Under the pieces are notes generated by a model. That model made no database searches. It was given only the letters and a program-made list of their open reading frames with translations, and was not told the origin of the DNA. Positions 34,989 through 44,124 of a stretch of 64,000 nt of DNA are shown piece after piece. This DNA comes from CAZQQU01 sp964595625 (GTDB taxonomy: Bacteria; Bacteroidota; Bacteroidia; Flavobacteriales; Flavobacteriaceae), in contig CAZQQU010000005.1 in assembly GCA_964595625.1 (NCBI GenBank), positions 112,777 to 176,776 on the forward strand, written 5' to 3'. The first letter of the stretch is position 1. Each line of letters begins with the position of its first letter. A program made the translations under genes and the position numbers.

Positions 34989-36059
34989 ATGCCAAATAAA
35001 AAAACCATATTGGTCGCACCCTTGCATTGGGGATTGGGTCACGCCACCCGATGTGTGCCGATTGTCCGGGAGTTGTTAAACCAGGGATATCAGGTGCTTT
35101 TGGGGTCTGACGGGGCCGCTTTGGAACTGCTTCGGAAAGAATTTCCGCAATTGCCTTTTGTAGAGCTTCCTTCGTATCAAATAAGGTACTCCAAAAAAGG
35201 GACGACATTAAAATGGAAGCTTTTTGCTGGTTCTGTAAAAATATGGTCGGCAGTCCAAAAAGAAAAAAAAATCATCCATAAATTAGTAACCACTGGTCAA
35301 ATACAAGGGATTATTTCTGACAACCGATGGGGAGTAAGACATAAAAAAGTCCCCTCCGTTTATATCACCCACCAATTGCGGGTGCTGTCGGGAAAAACCA
35401 CCTGGCTCACCACCCTAATTCACACCCAAATTATTCAAAAGTTTGATGCCTGTTGGGTTCCGGATACGGCGGGCGAAGATAATTTAAGCGGTCAATTAGG
35501 GCATCCTCGCAACCTCCCTCCCCACGTGAGTTATATCGGAGTTTTAAGCAGAATGAAAAAAAAGGTAATGCCGCCTCAATACGATCTATTGGTATTGCTA
35601 TCAGGGCCTGAACCACAACGAACTTTACTCGAAGAAAAGTTAAAAAAAGAACTTTCGGGCTTGGACAAAAAAATTGCTTTTGTGTTAGGAAAAATGGAAA
35701 AAACACAAAGTCGTGTTCAAGAGAAAAACTTTACCTTATACAATTACTTAACAACAAAAGATTTAGAAGAAATCATTAATCGAAGTTCCTTAATTATCTC
35801 CCGATCGGGTTATACTACGTTGATGGATTTAGCAGCTATGGGCAAAAAAGCCTTTTTTATACCAACCCCCGGGCAATATGAACAAGAATATTTAGCCCAA
35901 AGGCTGGACTATCAAGGTATCGTACCGTACAGTACGCAAGCTAATTTTAAAGCAACAGACCTAGAAAAAGCTTCTCAGTATAGTGGATTGCAACCTATAG
36001 AAGTGGGCAACCTATGGAAATCAAGGTTTATACTTTTCGAGGGTAAAAGAAAATTCTGA
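34989..36059 (+). CDS. MurG-like (GT28-type) glycosyltransferase
   Basis: A 356-residue protein with a GT-B fold pattern: N-terminal TILVAPLHWGLGHATRCVPI (acceptor-side loop GxGH), and C-terminal nucleotide-sugar segment IISRSGYTTLMDLAAMGKKA followed by PTPGQYEQEYLAQ. It resembles MurG and the MJ1255/UDP-sugar transferase group, but no lipid II role is implied. The frame is open from 34860, overlapping trmB; ATG 34989 is preferred since the domain begins right there. Its 3' end overlaps the convergent histidine kinase gene by 39 bases. Confidence 0.85.
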   Translation: MPNKKTILVAPLHWGLGHATRCVPIVRELLNQGYQVLLGSDGAALELLRKEFPQLPFVELPSYQIRYSKKGTTLKWKLFAGSVKIWSAVQKEKKIIHKLVTTGQIQGIISDNRWGVRHKKVPSVYITHQLRVLSGKTTWLTTLIHTQIIQKFDACWVPDTAGEDNLSGQLGHPRNLPPHVSYIGVLSRMKKKVMPPQYDLLVLLSGPEPQRTLLEEKLKKELSGLDKKIAFVLGKMEKTQSRVQEKNFTLYNYLTTKDLEEIINRSSLIISRSGYTTLMDLAAMGKKAFFIPTPGQYEQEYLAQRLDYQGIVPYSTQANFKATDLEKASQYSGLQPIEVGNLWKSRFILFEGKRKF

Positions 36060-37058
36060 TCCTTTGCCGTAGGTACTTTGTACAAAAACTTTTTCTTTAT
36101 GAGCCTCGATAATGTGTTTTACTATGGAAAGGCCTAATCCGCTGCCGCCTTCGTGACGAGAACCGCTGGTATCAATGCGGTAAAAACGCTCAAAAATTCG
36201 AGTTAAATGTTTTTCTTCCATGCCTTCACCGTTGTCTTTTACACGTACCAAAACTTTAGTTTTTGAAAACAGCTGTACCCCTACCTCGGTCGATCCACCT
36301 TTTTTTCCGTATTTGATGGAATTGTGAATCAAATTGGTCAACACTTGTTGAATACGCTCTTGATCGGCTAAAACAATGACCGTTTCTAACTGTTTTTTAT
36401 CTATCAAAAGAGTGATGTTTTTCTTTTGGGCTTGAATTTCAAACATATCTACCACATGCTCTATCAATTCTATTAAATTCACTCTACTCTTTTGTAATAC
36501 TATATTTCCGGTCTCGAGTTTGGTAATCATATCGAGTTCCTTAACGATATTAATTAACCTTTCTACTCCTTTTTCGGCGCGTTGTAAATATTTTTTCCGA
36601 ACTGATTTGTCTTTCATAGCCCCGTCAAGCAAGGTTAGAATATAGCCTTGTACAGTAAATAAAGGAGTTTTAAGTTCGTGGGAAATATTTCCTATAAATT
36701 CCTTTCGGTAAGCCTCTCTTATTTTTAACTCATTGATTTCTATGTTCTTATTTTGAGCAAAACGTTCTACTTCTCTAGAAAGCACTTCCAAATCTGTTGT
36801 CATGGGAAAAGTATTAAATGCCTCATCGTCACCTAAATTCACATCTTGAAACATTTTTTTTATCCGTCGATAAATGTACTTACGAACTCGGTATTGAATA
36901 ATCAAAAAAGTAGTTATTAAAACCACGACCAAAAGAAGAGGTATCCAAAATGGCGAGAATTGAGCAGTAAGATAAAATGGAAGTAAACAGATACCCACAA
37001 TGAGAGTGATATAGCAAGAAGTAATTAACGAGAAGCGGTATGTGTTTTTTAGTCTCAA
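36021..37058 (-). CDS. Sensor histidine kinase (PhoR-like)
   Basis: A 345-residue membrane kinase with two N-terminal transmembrane helices (ITSCYITLIVGICLLPFYL, WIPLLLVVVLITTFLIIQY) separated by only a few residues, so little sensor domain. HisKA follows with the phospho-acceptor in SHELKTPLFTVQGYI, then HATPase with N box LIHNSIKYGK, G1 VKDNGEGM and G2 GSGLGLSIVKHII. It is paired with the response regulator 5 bases upstream. The start appears to be TTG 37058. This pair resembles PhoBR in domain makeup; the ligand or signal is unknown. Confidence 0.93.
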   Translation of the reverse strand: MRLKNTYRFSLITSCYITLIVGICLLPFYLTAQFSPFWIPLLLVVVLITTFLIIQYRVRKYIYRRIKKMFQDVNLGDDEAFNTFPMTTDLEVLSREVERFAQNKNIEINELKIREAYRKEFIGNISHELKTPLFTVQGYILTLLDGAMKDKSVRKKYLQRAEKGVERLINIVKELDMITKLETGNIVLQKSRVNLIELIEHVVDMFEIQAQKKNITLLIDKKQLETVIVLADQERIQQVLTNLIHNSIKYGKKGGSTEVGVQLFSKTKVLVRVKDNGEGMEEKHLTRIFERFYRIDTSGSRHEGGSGLGLSIVKHIIEAHKEKVFVQSTYGKGSEFSFTLEKYKP

Positions 37059-37063
37059 AATCC

Positions 37064-37747
37064 TTATTCCACAAATTTATAGCCCACTCCTTTGACTGTT
37101 TTAAAACTATTCTCTCCTATTTTCTCTCGCAGTTTTCGAATATGTACATCGATGGTACGACCACCTACAACCACTTCATTACCCCAAACCCGATCTAGGA
37201 TGTCTTCTCGTTTAAACACTTTTCCGGGCTTAGAAGCTAATAGAGAAAGTAATTCAAATTCTTTTCGAGGTAGTATAATTTCTTTTTTATTTTTAATGAC
37301 TTTGTATTCCTCTCGGTCAATAATCAAATTACCCACTTGAACCTGTTCTATTGTTTCCTCTGGGCTTTCAAGCCTTCTCAAAAGAGCTTTTACTTTACTC
37401 ACTAAAACTTTGGGCTTAATGGGCTTAGTAATATAATCGTCTGCTCCGGCATCAAATCCGGCTAACTGAGAATAATCTTCTCCTCGAGCCGTTAGGAAGG
37501 TAATGAGTGTTTTTGAAAGTTCGGGGAGGGTTCGCATTTTTTCACAGGCTTCAATCCCATCCATTTCGGGCATCATCACATCCAGTATTATCAAATGAGG
37601 CAAATACTTTTTGGCCTTTTTAATAGCTTCTACTCCGTTTTGAGCCGTAACTACCTTATAACCTTCCGACCGAAGATTGTAACTGATAAACTCTAATATA
37701 TCTTCATCGTCATCCACTAACAGGATTAACATTTCTTTATTTTTCAT
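37064..37747 (-). CDS. OmpR/PhoB-type response regulator
   Basis: A 227-residue regulator with a receiver domain (acidic pocket VDDDEDIL; phospho-Asp in LIILDVMMPEMDG, about residue 55; TKPIKPKVL lysine) and a C-terminal winged helix (about 135-227; RKEFELLSLLASKPGKVFKRED, VGGRTIDVHIRKLREKIG). It is encoded just ahead of its kinase. A TAnnTTTG match at 37778-37785 lies about 31 bases upstream. Confidence 0.95.
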   Translation of the reverse strand: MKNKEMLILLVDDDEDILEFISYNLRSEGYKVVTAQNGVEAIKKAKKYLPHLIILDVMMPEMDGIEACEKMRTLPELSKTLITFLTARGEDYSQLAGFDAGADDYITKPIKPKVLVSKVKALLRRLESPEETIEQVQVGNLIIDREEYKVIKNKKEIILPRKEFELLSLLASKPGKVFKREDILDRVWGNEVVVGGRTIDVHIRKLREKIGENSFKTVKGVGYKFVE

Positions 37748-37777
37748 AAGCTAAATATAACATTTTCAAAACTTTTA

Positions 37778-37785
37778 CAAAGATA
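37778..37785 (-). promoter_or_regulatory. Putative -7 element for the two-component operon
   Basis: The minus strand reads TATCTTTG, a TAnnTTTG match, upstream of the response regulator start. Confidence 0.5.
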
Positions 37786-37839
37786 ACTTTAATTATACAT
37801 CCCTAGTAATCAGACCCAAATCTTAACTATTAGGTAACT

Positions 37840-38535
37840 TTACGGTAGTAAATTTTTAATATACGAAGCTAGAAAATGAGGATCTATTTTTTCTATCGCA
37901 TGCCGGGTAGCGGGTAAAATTTGAGCAGTTCCATGGGGTATCCAGTGAGCTACCTGTTGGGTTTCTACAGCGGAGACCATTTCGTCATTATCCCCCGATA
38001 AAAGGGTTACCGGCACTGCAATTTGAGAAAAAGTAGTGTCTGTCAGGGGTGGATTCTGACCTAACAACTCCAATAATTGGGCGGTATGTTGCAACAGTAG
38101 CCTCCAATCGTTCGGGGCATGACGCTGTTTCAGCATTTCGGCGAAAGCCGGTACTTTTTCAATTATTTTGTCTGCATTGACCTTTTGAATTTCTTGTTGG
38201 GCCACTGTCGGATTCCAAATGCATTTCGTTCCTAAAGTCACTATTTTTTTTACCCTTTCGGGAAAAAGTAACGCACTGTAAAGTGCCATATAGCCTCCCA
38301 TACTATACCCGAAAATATAAAATTGCGACCAGTGATTCTGATCGGCATATTGAATGATTTCATTAACAAATAAATCGGGAGAAAAAGGTTGGGTAAAGTC
38401 CAACCCCCCGTGACCTGAAAAATTAATGCAATGTACCTGAAAACTATCTTCCAACTCCCGGTGCAGAGGCATTAACTGCTCTTGGCTTCCCAGAGCACCA
38501 TGAAGCAGTAATATGGGTGGTAGTTTAGTAGACAT
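37840..38535 (-). CDS. Alpha/beta hydrolase
   Basis: A 231-residue alpha/beta-hydrolase: oxyanion region LLLHGALGSQEQ, nucleophile elbow FGYSMGGYMAL (G-x-S-x-G, Ser at about 91), Asp in LLSGDNDEMVS and His in TRHAIEKIDP. ATG 38535 is preferred because the domain starts immediately after; upstream sequence is the end of the saccharopine dehydrogenase-like gene, which it overlaps by 11 bases. The substrate is unknown. Confidence 0.88.
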   Translation of the reverse strand: MSTKLPPILLLHGALGSQEQLMPLHRELEDSFQVHCINFSGHGGLDFTQPFSPDLFVNEIIQYADQNHWSQFYIFGYSMGGYMALYSALLFPERVKKIVTLGTKCIWNPTVAQQEIQKVNADKIIEKVPAFAEMLKQRHAPNDWRLLLQHTAQLLELLGQNPPLTDTTFSQIAVPVTLLSGDNDEMVSAVETQQVAHWIPHGTAQILPATRHAIEKIDPHFLASYIKNLLP

Positions 38536-39892
38536 TGTTAGGATTATAACCTGTGTATTTGGTAGCATATTCGTTAAAATAGATACCAAAAGTCTTCAAC
38601 TCTTCTAAAACCGGTTGGTATACTTCTTTTTTGATAGGCAACTGCACGCCGGGGGTAGTAATTTTTTGATTCAAAATTAACAAGGTGATAATTGCCACCG
38701 GTAATCCTACCGTTTTAGACATAGCTGTATAGGTTTGGTTGTCTCCAACCACCACCATTTTTGAGTCAATTTGTTTTTTTTCTCCGTCGAGTTGGTATCC
38801 AAACTTGTGGTACATCACCACCATATCTTTATCTTCGGATTGTAAGGTCCACTGATCCATCAAAATCTTTTGCAAGCATTGAGCAGGTGTGGCATGAGGT
38901 ATTCCGATGATTTTATCGGGATTGAAAATATCGAGTTCGACCAATTTGTCCCACATCAAATCATCTTGATCGATTTTGAGATTGTGTCTCATCTTTAACT
39001 CCACCGAGTCAGTTGGCGAATAGGGTAAAAACAAATTGACAAACTCACGATAACTCATGGTTTCCGTATCGCGTAGTTGATACGAATCGTCGGTCATCCC
39101 TAAAGAGACAAACATATTCCACGCGCGACTGAATCCTACTCGTCTTAAAGTACCTCGATATAAAGTTAAGACATCTTCCAACCCGTAAATTTCTCGGTAT
39201 TTTAGAGAATTTCGGTTTGCATAACCTTCAAATCTACCATACCCTTCTACATCCAGAAATTCGGTACGGCGAAACAAACGGTGATACGGTATGTATTTAT
39301 ACCTACCTTCTTGAATAAATTCAGCAGCCCCGCCTTGGCCCGCCAAGACCACATTGCGTGGATTCCAAGTAAACTTATAATTCCATAAATTGGTATCACT
39401 TTCAGGAGCTATTAACCCACCACAAAAGGACTCAAACAATATAATTTTCCCACCTTGCCCTTGAATCCGATCGATAACTTCCATGGCACTCATATGGTCA
39501 ATCCCCGGATCCACGCCGGTTTCGTTCATAAAAATGAGCCCAGCCTTACGTACTTCAGCATCCAAAGCCTGCATGTCAGGACTAATGTACGAGGCGGTAA
39601 CCATGTTTTTTTTGTAATGCAAACAATCTTTGGCAACTTCCATATGTAAGTGCGCCGGCAACATCGAAATAACAATATCGGCTTGGGAAATAGCTTGTCG
39701 CCGTTGTTGGGTATCATTAATATCTAAAAAAATTGCCTCGGCATTGGGATGGTTGTTCAGCAATGCAGATGCTGCAGAAAGATGAAGATCTCCTACAGTT
39801 AAAAAAAGGGATTCGTCGTATGATTTTTCCAGCAGATACTGGATAAGGTTACTGGCAGAACGTCCGGCACCGATAAGCAAAATTTTTCTCAT
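38525..39892 (-). CDS. Saccharopine dehydrogenase-like protein
   Basis: A 455-residue NAD(P)-binding protein with an N-terminal Rossmann motif KILLIGAGRSASNLIQYLLE and the saccharopine-dehydrogenase catalytic domain (e.g. NETGVDPGIDHMSAMEVID, about 125-143). It would interconvert lysine-pathway intermediates or act as a related reductase; many bacterial members have untested substrates. It is the first gene of a two-gene unit with the hydrolase. Confidence 0.88.
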   Translation of the reverse strand: MRKILLIGAGRSASNLIQYLLEKSYDESLFLTVGDLHLSAASALLNNHPNAEAIFLDINDTQQRRQAISQADIVISMLPAHLHMEVAKDCLHYKKNMVTASYISPDMQALDAEVRKAGLIFMNETGVDPGIDHMSAMEVIDRIQGQGGKIILFESFCGGLIAPESDTNLWNYKFTWNPRNVVLAGQGGAAEFIQEGRYKYIPYHRLFRRTEFLDVEGYGRFEGYANRNSLKYREIYGLEDVLTLYRGTLRRVGFSRAWNMFVSLGMTDDSYQLRDTETMSYREFVNLFLPYSPTDSVELKMRHNLKIDQDDLMWDKLVELDIFNPDKIIGIPHATPAQCLQKILMDQWTLQSEDKDMVVMYHKFGYQLDGEKKQIDSKMVVVGDNQTYTAMSKTVGLPVAIITLLILNQKITTPGVQLPIKKEVYQPVLEELKTFGIYFNEYATKYTGYNPNNVY

Positions 39893-39966
39893 AAAATATT
39901 TTAAAAAATGGAGGTTTTATTGGTAGGCTAAAGTAGTAAATAGTAACTTTATCCGAAAAAGAAAAA

Positions 39967-40368
39967 ATGAATAAAAGTATAGTTATTACTGCAGCCCTAT
40001 TGGCAGGTACGGCGGTGCTTTTGGGTGCTTTTGGCGCTCACGGATTAAAAAAAATTGTAAGCCCCGAGCTAGTTAATTCTTTTGAAACCGGAGTAAGGTA
40101 CCAAATGTACCATGCCCTGAGCTTGCTTGTACTCGGTTTATCCACTTCACTTCCCAATAGCGTTAAAAAATGGGTAGCACGTTTGTTTGTCATGGGGGTT
40201 TTCCTTTTCAGCGGATCCATTTATCTACTTACGTTTAAAGAACCACTCGATTTAGAGCCCGGTTTATGGGGCTTAATCACTCCTATAGGGGGTGTGTTTT
40301 TAATTGTCGGCTGGTTTCTACTAGTTTATAAAGTTGTTAACTTAAAGCATTTAAAAGTTAAAAATTAG
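39967..40368 (+). CDS. DUF423 membrane protein
   Basis: A 133-residue protein with four predicted membrane helices (ITAALLAGTAVLLGAFGAHGL, LSLLVLGLSTSL, ARLFVMGVFLFSGSIYLLTF, WGLITPIGGVFLIVGWFLLVY). The AFGAHGLKK motif near the N-terminus is typical of DUF423 (YgdD-like). The function is unknown. It precedes pckA. Confidence 0.88.
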   Translation: MNKSIVITAALLAGTAVLLGAFGAHGLKKIVSPELVNSFETGVRYQMYHALSLLVLGLSTSLPNSVKKWVARLFVMGVFLFSGSIYLLTFKEPLDLEPGLWGLITPIGGVFLIVGWFLLVYKVVNLKHLKVKN

Positions 40369-40390
40369 GTGTGTACTTAGTAAATATTTT

Positions 40391-40398
40391 TACCTTTG
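40391..40398 (+). promoter_or_regulatory. Putative -7 element for pckA
   Basis: TACCTTTG matches TAnnTTTG, 32 bases before the pckA start. Confidence 0.5.
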
Positions 40399-40430
40399 CT
40401 CCTACAATACAACACTAAACTTTTACTACA

Positions 40431-42032
40431 ATGATGGTCAATGGCAACCACGCTACGAATTTGATTTCGTTAGATAAGTACGGAATCCAAAACGCTAAAA
40501 TTAACTATCAACTTATCCCTGACCAACTTCACCAAATTACTTTAGACAAAAAGCAAGGTATCGAGGTATCCTCGGGGGCACTGGCAGTCAATACCGGTGA
40601 ATTTACGGGTCGTTCTCCCAAAGACAAATTTATTGTAAAAGACGACATCACCCGCGACCGGGTTTGGTGGGGTAACATCAACATTCCATTTCCTCAAGAT
40701 AAGTTTGATAAACTTTATGATAAAATGACGCAGTATCTCTCAGGCAAGGAATTGTTTGTCAGAGACTGTCAAGTGTGTTCCGAAAAAAAATACACGGCTA
40801 ATATTCGTGTAATCAACGAGCATCCTTGGATGAATCTCTTTGCTTACAATATGTTTTTGAGACCGGATGCAAGTGCTTTAGAAAACTTCCAAGAAGATTG
40901 GTTGTTGATTAACGCACCAGAGTTTCACGCCATTCCCAGTGAAGATGGAACTCGTCAACACAATTTTGCTATCCTAAACTTTACAAAAAAAATAATTCTT
41001 ATCGGCGGTACTTCGTACACCGGAGAAATTAAGAAAAGTATATTTTCTGCCCTTAACTTTACCTTACCTGTTTTTGAAAACACCTTACCCATGCACTGTT
41101 CTGCGAATGTGGGTGAAAATGGAGAAACAGCTATATTCTTTGGTTTATCGGGAACAGGGAAAACTACTCTTTCGGCAGATCCCAATCGGAAACTTATAGG
41201 AGACGACGAACATGGATGGACTGCTGAAAACACCATCTTTAATTTTGAAGGAGGATGCTACGCCAAAGTGATCAACCTGACGGAAGAAAACGAACCCGAT
41301 ATCTATCGTGCCATTAAAAAAGGAGCTATACTCGAAAATGTGATTGTTGACCAAAACGGTGATGTAGATTATACCGACACTTCCATTACACAAAATACTC
41401 GTGTGAGTTATCCTTTATATCATATTGCCAATACCCAACCGGGCTCGGTGGGTCAAAACCCGAAAAATATTTTCTTTTTAACAGCCGACGCTTTTGGAGT
41501 ACTGCCTCCTATTTCTAAGTTAACCCCCGGTCAAGCGGCTTATCATTTTATCAGTGGTTATACCGCCAAGGTAGCTGGTACAGAAGAAGGTATAAACGAG
41601 CCGGTTCCTAACTTTTCAGCCTGTTTTGGAGCTCCTTTTATGCCTTTACACCCCACCATTTATGCAGAAATGCTTAGCAAAAAAATGAAAGAATCGGGTG
41701 TTAATGTCTGGTTAGTAAATACCGGATGGACTGGAGGACCCTATGGTACCGGTAGTCGCATGAAGTTAAAGTACACGCGTGCTATGATTACGGCGGCCTT
41801 AAAAGGAGAGTTAGACAACGTACCTTACGAAACCCATCCCGTATTTGGTATAGCTATGCCTACCGAATGTCCGAATGTACCTACCGAAGTGTTAAACCCA
41901 AAAAACACATGGGAAAATGCCAAAGCTTATGACGTTCAAGTAACCGAATTAGCCAATTCTTTTAAAGAAAACTTTAAACGGTTTGAAGAATTTGCTAATG
42001 CAGAAATACTTGCAGGAGGCCCAATCAACTAA
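40431..42032 (+). CDS. pckA: Phosphoenolpyruvate carboxykinase (ATP)
   Basis: Decarboxylates and phosphorylates oxaloacetate to PEP, the entry to gluconeogenesis. The 533-residue protein has the kinase-1a loop FGLSGTGKTTLSADPNRKLI, the Mg/Mn-binding LIGDDEHGWT, TGEFTGRSPKDKFIV at the N-terminus and NTGWTGGPYGTGSRMKLKYT. The first two codons are both ATG. It complements pyk, in opposite directions of carbon flow. Confidence 0.97.
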   Translation: MMVNGNHATNLISLDKYGIQNAKINYQLIPDQLHQITLDKKQGIEVSSGALAVNTGEFTGRSPKDKFIVKDDITRDRVWWGNINIPFPQDKFDKLYDKMTQYLSGKELFVRDCQVCSEKKYTANIRVINEHPWMNLFAYNMFLRPDASALENFQEDWLLINAPEFHAIPSEDGTRQHNFAILNFTKKIILIGGTSYTGEIKKSIFSALNFTLPVFENTLPMHCSANVGENGETAIFFGLSGTGKTTLSADPNRKLIGDDEHGWTAENTIFNFEGGCYAKVINLTEENEPDIYRAIKKGAILENVIVDQNGDVDYTDTSITQNTRVSYPLYHIANTQPGSVGQNPKNIFFLTADAFGVLPPISKLTPGQAAYHFISGYTAKVAGTEEGINEPVPNFSACFGAPFMPLHPTIYAEMLSKKMKESGVNVWLVNTGWTGGPYGTGSRMKLKYTRAMITAALKGELDNVPYETHPVFGIAMPTECPNVPTEVLNPKNTWENAKAYDVQVTELANSFKENFKRFEEFANAEILAGGPIN

Positions 42033-42060
42033 AGATACAAAGACTCTAACACTTAAAAAG

Positions 42061-42924
42061 CTACACCAATCCTATATTTTTATGGGTATCGGTGATAGCT
42101 TTTTGATTTTTATAATCTATCCAGCTTTGGCCTTTGCGTTTACGCATCCAGTTGTCGTAATGACGCATAATAAAAATATTATACAGCGCTTTTGAGAGGT
42201 TTTTTGGCCTACGAGCCAATGCACGTAAACTCATACTAAAACCCGGTGTAATATATTTCATATAATGCCAATAACCTTCCGGCATATAAAGCACTTCCCC
42301 ATGATTGAGGTGGGTGATATAACCTTGGGCTTTTTGTAGTGCCGGAAATTTCGTAAAATCCGGATTGGAGAAATCTATATCTTCACGGGTAATAAGGGAA
42401 TGCGGTACTTTGTAAAGGTATTTGGTTTGACTTTGGTCAAAGAGAATGATTTCTTTTTTTCCATGAAAATGGAAATGAAAAATATTGGCTAAATCAATAT
42501 CATAATGCATAAAGGTATAGGAATCTTCCCCACCAAAAAAGAGCATCGGCAAGCCTTTTAACAAACGCAGTCCAAAATCAGGATAGGTAAAATCCTTTTG
42601 TAGTTCGGGGACTTCTTTAAGGATATTCCACAAAAATATTCGATATCGAGTAGGTTCTTTTTTAAGTAATTCGATGTACTCACTCATTTTCATTTCGGCG
42701 TGAGCTTCGTTAAATTTGTCTTTATAGCTCACGGGGCGATCGTCATAAAGCGGTACGGTTTTATCGCCTGCCACTTGCGCTATATAATCCAAATTCCATT
42801 TGGTATATGCGGGCCAATCTTCAATGAAGCGTTCAATGACTACGGGCTTTTGTGGTTTGTAATAGTTGTTTAAAAACTCTTTGGAAGTTAGTGTTTTCTC
42901 TCGTTTAATTTCTATTAAATTCAT
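42061..42924 (-). CDS. Cupin-like (JmjC-type) domain protein
   Basis: A 287-residue cupin_8/JmjC-like protein. Likely metal-binding residues are in FMHYDIDLANIFHFHFHGKK (H-x-D) and PEGYWHYMKYITPGFS (distal His). EIILFDQSQTKYLYK lies between them. Relatives are Fe(II)/2-oxoglutarate hydroxylases; the substrate here is unknown. ATG 42924 is preferred over the in-frame TTG at 42936. A TAnnTTTG match is at 42947-42954. Confidence 0.85.
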   Translation of the reverse strand: MNLIEIKREKTLTSKEFLNNYYKPQKPVVIERFIEDWPAYTKWNLDYIAQVAGDKTVPLYDDRPVSYKDKFNEAHAEMKMSEYIELLKKEPTRYRIFLWNILKEVPELQKDFTYPDFGLRLLKGLPMLFFGGEDSYTFMHYDIDLANIFHFHFHGKKEIILFDQSQTKYLYKVPHSLITREDIDFSNPDFTKFPALQKAQGYITHLNHGEVLYMPEGYWHYMKYITPGFSMSLRALARRPKNLSKALYNIFIMRHYDNWMRKRKGQSWIDYKNQKAITDTHKNIGLV

Positions 42925-42946
42925 AGCCTGCAACAAATTAAAAAAA

Positions 42947-42954
42947 CAAAATTA
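42947..42954 (-). promoter_or_regulatory. Putative -7 element for the cupin-like gene
   Basis: The minus strand reads TAATTTTG (TAnnTTTG), 22 bases before ATG 42924. This supports the internal ATG as start. Confidence 0.45.
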
Positions 42955-43004
42955 GACCAATTACGGATACTAATACAAACAGATTAACACTTTGTCAACT
43001 AAAA

Positions 43005-43373
43005 TTATTCTTCGGGTTGTTCTTCACTATGTAACTCGTGAGAATGTTTGTCGTATTTGCCTTTCATTTCATCAATGATGGTTCCTTCCCACAACTTTAC
43101 CCCAATAAAATAAGATGCTCTAGCAATTAAATGGGCGCCTACCGGCACGGTTAAAAACAGAAATAGGATAATGGCGATTACGCGAGAGGTTACTCCGCTA
43201 TCGGCAAAAAAGATAGCTGAGGCTAATAAAATTAAACCCGAGCCCAAGGTAGAGGCCTTTGTGGTTACACACATACGCAGGTAGGAGTCGGGCATTTTTA
43301 AAAACCCTACCGCTGCCAAAAGTATAAACAAAACACCGATGGTGGCTGAAATAGCCGTTAAAATATCACTCAT
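43005..43373 (-). CDS. mnhG: Mrp antiporter subunit G
   Basis: A 122-residue three-helix membrane subunit of the Mrp Na+/H+ antiporter. The core LTAISATIGVLFILLAAVGFLKMPDSYLRM and GLILLASAIFF is standard, and the acidic C-terminus (HSEEQPEE) is exposed. It is the last gene of the operon; its start overlaps mnhF by 8 bases. Confidence 0.93.
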   Translation of the reverse strand: MSDILTAISATIGVLFILLAAVGFLKMPDSYLRMCVTTKASTLGSGLILLASAIFFADSGVTSRVIAIILFLFLTVPVGAHLIARASYFIGVKLWEGTIIDEMKGKYDKHSHELHSEEQPEE

Positions 43374-43641
43374 TTTTATTTCTTTTTTCTAAATAATACG
43401 AAAATGCTACGGTACTTAAAAATCCAATCAGTGCAATAATCATAGCTATATCTAAGAAGGTTGATTGCACCGTGGTAATACTGACGAAAGTGATGATCCC
43501 GATCGAGCAAATCACCAGTAGATCGATTGCAATGACACGGTCAGCTATACTCGGGCCCTTTAAAAACCGGATGAAGATGAGCACTATTGAAATAATCAAA
43601 AGTGGAATCAATACATAGGTTATATAATTTTCTAAGGTCAT
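43366..43641 (-). CDS. mnhF: Mrp antiporter subunit F
   Basis: A 91-residue three-helix subunit with the MrpF motif FLKGPSIADRVIAIDLL; TVQSTFLDIAMIIALIGFLSTVAFS is the last helix region. It overlaps mnhE by 4 bases and mnhG by 8. Confidence 0.93.
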   Translation of the reverse strand: MTLENYITYVLIPLLIISIVLIFIRFLKGPSIADRVIAIDLLVICSIGIITFVSITTVQSTFLDIAMIIALIGFLSTVAFSYYLEKRNKNE

Positions 43642-44117
43642 CTTAAAATTCCTAACAAACGTTTTTCAAATCCGTTTTTGATATTATTAATAAATTTTTC
43701 CCGGTCTGCTATATGAATGGAATGTACGTACAACACTTTACGATCACTGGACACATCCACACTTAATGTACCGGGAGTCAGTGAAACTAAGTTGGTCAAA
43801 AATGTAATTTCTACATCCGTTTTGGCATCCAAAGGCACCCCTACTATTCCCGGGCGTAATTTACTCTTGGGAGTAATTATAAAATACCCGGCTTGAACAT
43901 TGGCTACGACCAATTCATATATAAAAAATAGAATAAAAGCGATGAGTTTGGGTACTAACTTAAAGTAATCTCCATTTTTTTTATCCACCGATATCAAACG
44001 TAATATCAAAAAGCTAAATATAAAACCGAAAGCAAAATTGGAAAAAGTGGAGTCTCCGGTTAAAATAACCCACATCAGCATTAACAATACATTACTCAAA
44101 AACATGGTGCTTCGCAT
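43638..44117 (-). CDS. mnhE: Mrp antiporter subunit E
   Basis: A 159-residue subunit with two N-terminal membrane regions and the MrpE tail segment (FLTNLVSLTPGTLSVDVSSD, then VHSIHIADRE). It lies 7 bases after mnhD. Confidence 0.93.
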   Translation of the reverse strand: MRSTMFLSNVLLMLMWVILTGDSTFSNFAFGFIFSFLILRLISVDKKNGDYFKLVPKLIAFILFFIYELVVANVQAGYFIITPKSKLRPGIVGVPLDAKTDVEITFLTNLVSLTPGTLSVDVSSDRKVLYVHSIHIADREKFINNIKNGFEKRLLGILR

Positions 44118-44124
44118 AGCTCTA

